From NCBI GenBank assembly GCA_002317475.1, contig DCIS01000058.1, positions 1 to 23,020 on the forward strand: a stretch of DNA of 23,020 nucleotides. Reading direction: 5' to 3'. This document shows positions 22,743 through 23,020 of this stretch, piece by piece; position 1 is the first letter of the stretch; each line of letters opens with the position of its first letter. Source of the DNA: Prevotellaceae bacterium UBA1720 (lineage in GTDB: Bacteria > Bacteroidota > Bacteroidia > Bacteroidales > Bacteroidaceae). The position numbers and the translations under genes are program-made. The notes beneath the pieces were generated by a model. It worked only from the letters and a program-made list of their open reading frames with translations, had not been told where the DNA came from and did not search any database.

Positions 22743-23020
22743 ATGAAGAAACTATTTCTCGCAGCCCTCGCGCTGCTCTCCATCTCCTTGAACGCCAAGG
22801 ATATCCGCACGAGTGGAAACCCCATCCTTCCCGAGTTTCATGCAGACCCCGAGGTGATGTACTCTCACCAAACGGGTAAGTTCTATATCTATTCCACTAC
22901 TGATGGTGCTGCAGGTTGGGGCGGATACTATTTCACCGTCTTCTCCAGTAAGGACCTCACCAATTGGCAGCACGAGGGTATCATGCTTGACCTCGGAACC
23001 TCTCAGGTCTCGTGGGCAAC
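22743..23020 (+). CDS. Secreted glycoside hydrolase family 43-like protein, N-terminal part (cut by window edge)
   Basis: The frame is open from ATG 22743 to the right edge (92 full codons). It starts with a signal peptide (MKKLFLAALALLSISLNAKD), then NPILPEFHADPEVMYSHQTGKFYIYSTTDG and WGGYYFTVFSSKDLTNWQHEG. The ADPEV motif with the proposed general-base Asp, followed by a Tyr-rich strand and S-x-DL-x-NW, is the classic start of a GH43 five-bladed propeller (arabinofuranosidase/xylosidase-type enzymes). The second and third catalytic residues are outside the window, so activity and subfamily are unknown. Export to periplasm or outer membrane is inferred from the signal peptide. The 70 bp upstream contain no TAnnTTTG box that I can see, so it may depend on aroB read-through. 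Confidence 0.85.
   Translation, partial: MKKLFLAALALLSISLNAKDIRTSGNPILPEFHADPEVMYSHQTGKFYIYSTTDGAAGWGGYYFTVFSSKDLTNWQHEGIMLDLGTSQVSWA

Noticed and set aside
1..23020. CRISPR array, prophage, toxin-antitoxin or restriction system
   Set aside because: No regularly spaced direct repeats with unique spacers, and no recognisable phage or defence proteins among the credible genes.

Overview
The window looks like chromosome of a Bacteroidota bacterium, most likely Prevotellaceae (Prevotella, Segatella or Xylanibacter type). The grounds are gene content and synteny (a parA-parB-DUF5683-lytic transglycosylase-RSH block, an sppA-lpxK-punA-thiL block, and a large outer-membrane beta-barrel protein with a CarboxypepD_reg-like N-terminus), the recurring -7 box TAnnTTTG upstream of genes, the absence of Shine-Dalgarno sequences, and a tRNA gene that does not encode CCA. 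The genus is inferred from this pattern, not from a database search.

Layout. (1) 1-970 is an accessory strip. It holds the 3' end of an IS1380-like transposase, joined out of frame to the C-terminal DNA-binding tail of a serine recombinase. Next come a 39-codon small ORF for a basic peptide with its own promoter-like sequence, and a 203-bp MITE-like element with perfect 21-bp terminal inverted repeats. The MITE ends 29 bp before the alaS stop codon. (2) alaS (minus) and a small MerR-like regulator (plus) diverge from a shared 138-bp region. (3) 4136-10365 (minus) is one probable operon read parA, parB, DUF5683 protein, MltD-type lytic transglycosylase, long RSH (p)ppGpp enzyme. It combines chromosome partitioning, envelope and peptidoglycan functions, and the stringent response. 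(4) surE and lpxB (plus) diverge from parA across a 313-bp region that carries a palindrome and two DnaA-box-like direct repeats. (5) 12641-13245 holds tRNA-Leu(UAG) on the minus strand, a second copy of its 3' tail plus terminator, 11-bp tandem repeats and several palindromes. (6) sppA, lpxK, punA and thiL (plus) probably form one operon for membrane proteolysis, lipid A 4'-phosphorylation, purine salvage and thiamine diphosphate synthesis. lpxB and lpxK are consecutive lipid A steps (LpxB, then LpxK) lying in two neighbouring transcription units. (7) A 1083-aa outer-membrane beta-barrel protein (minus) converges on thiL; inverted REP-like sequences overlap both gene ends. (8) aroB (plus), then the start of a secreted GH43 family protein running off the right edge.

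Most of the window is core housekeeping. The unusual signals are the small-ORF/MITE strip, the duplicated tRNA tail with its palindrome cluster, the REP pair at the thiL/outer-membrane protein junction, the Gly-rich tail of the outer-membrane protein, and a His-to-Gln change in the RSH synthetase domain. I saw no CRISPR array, prophage or complete defence system. Nothing here can be claimed with confidence as a new system; the 39-residue peptide gene is the best candidate for something undescribed.
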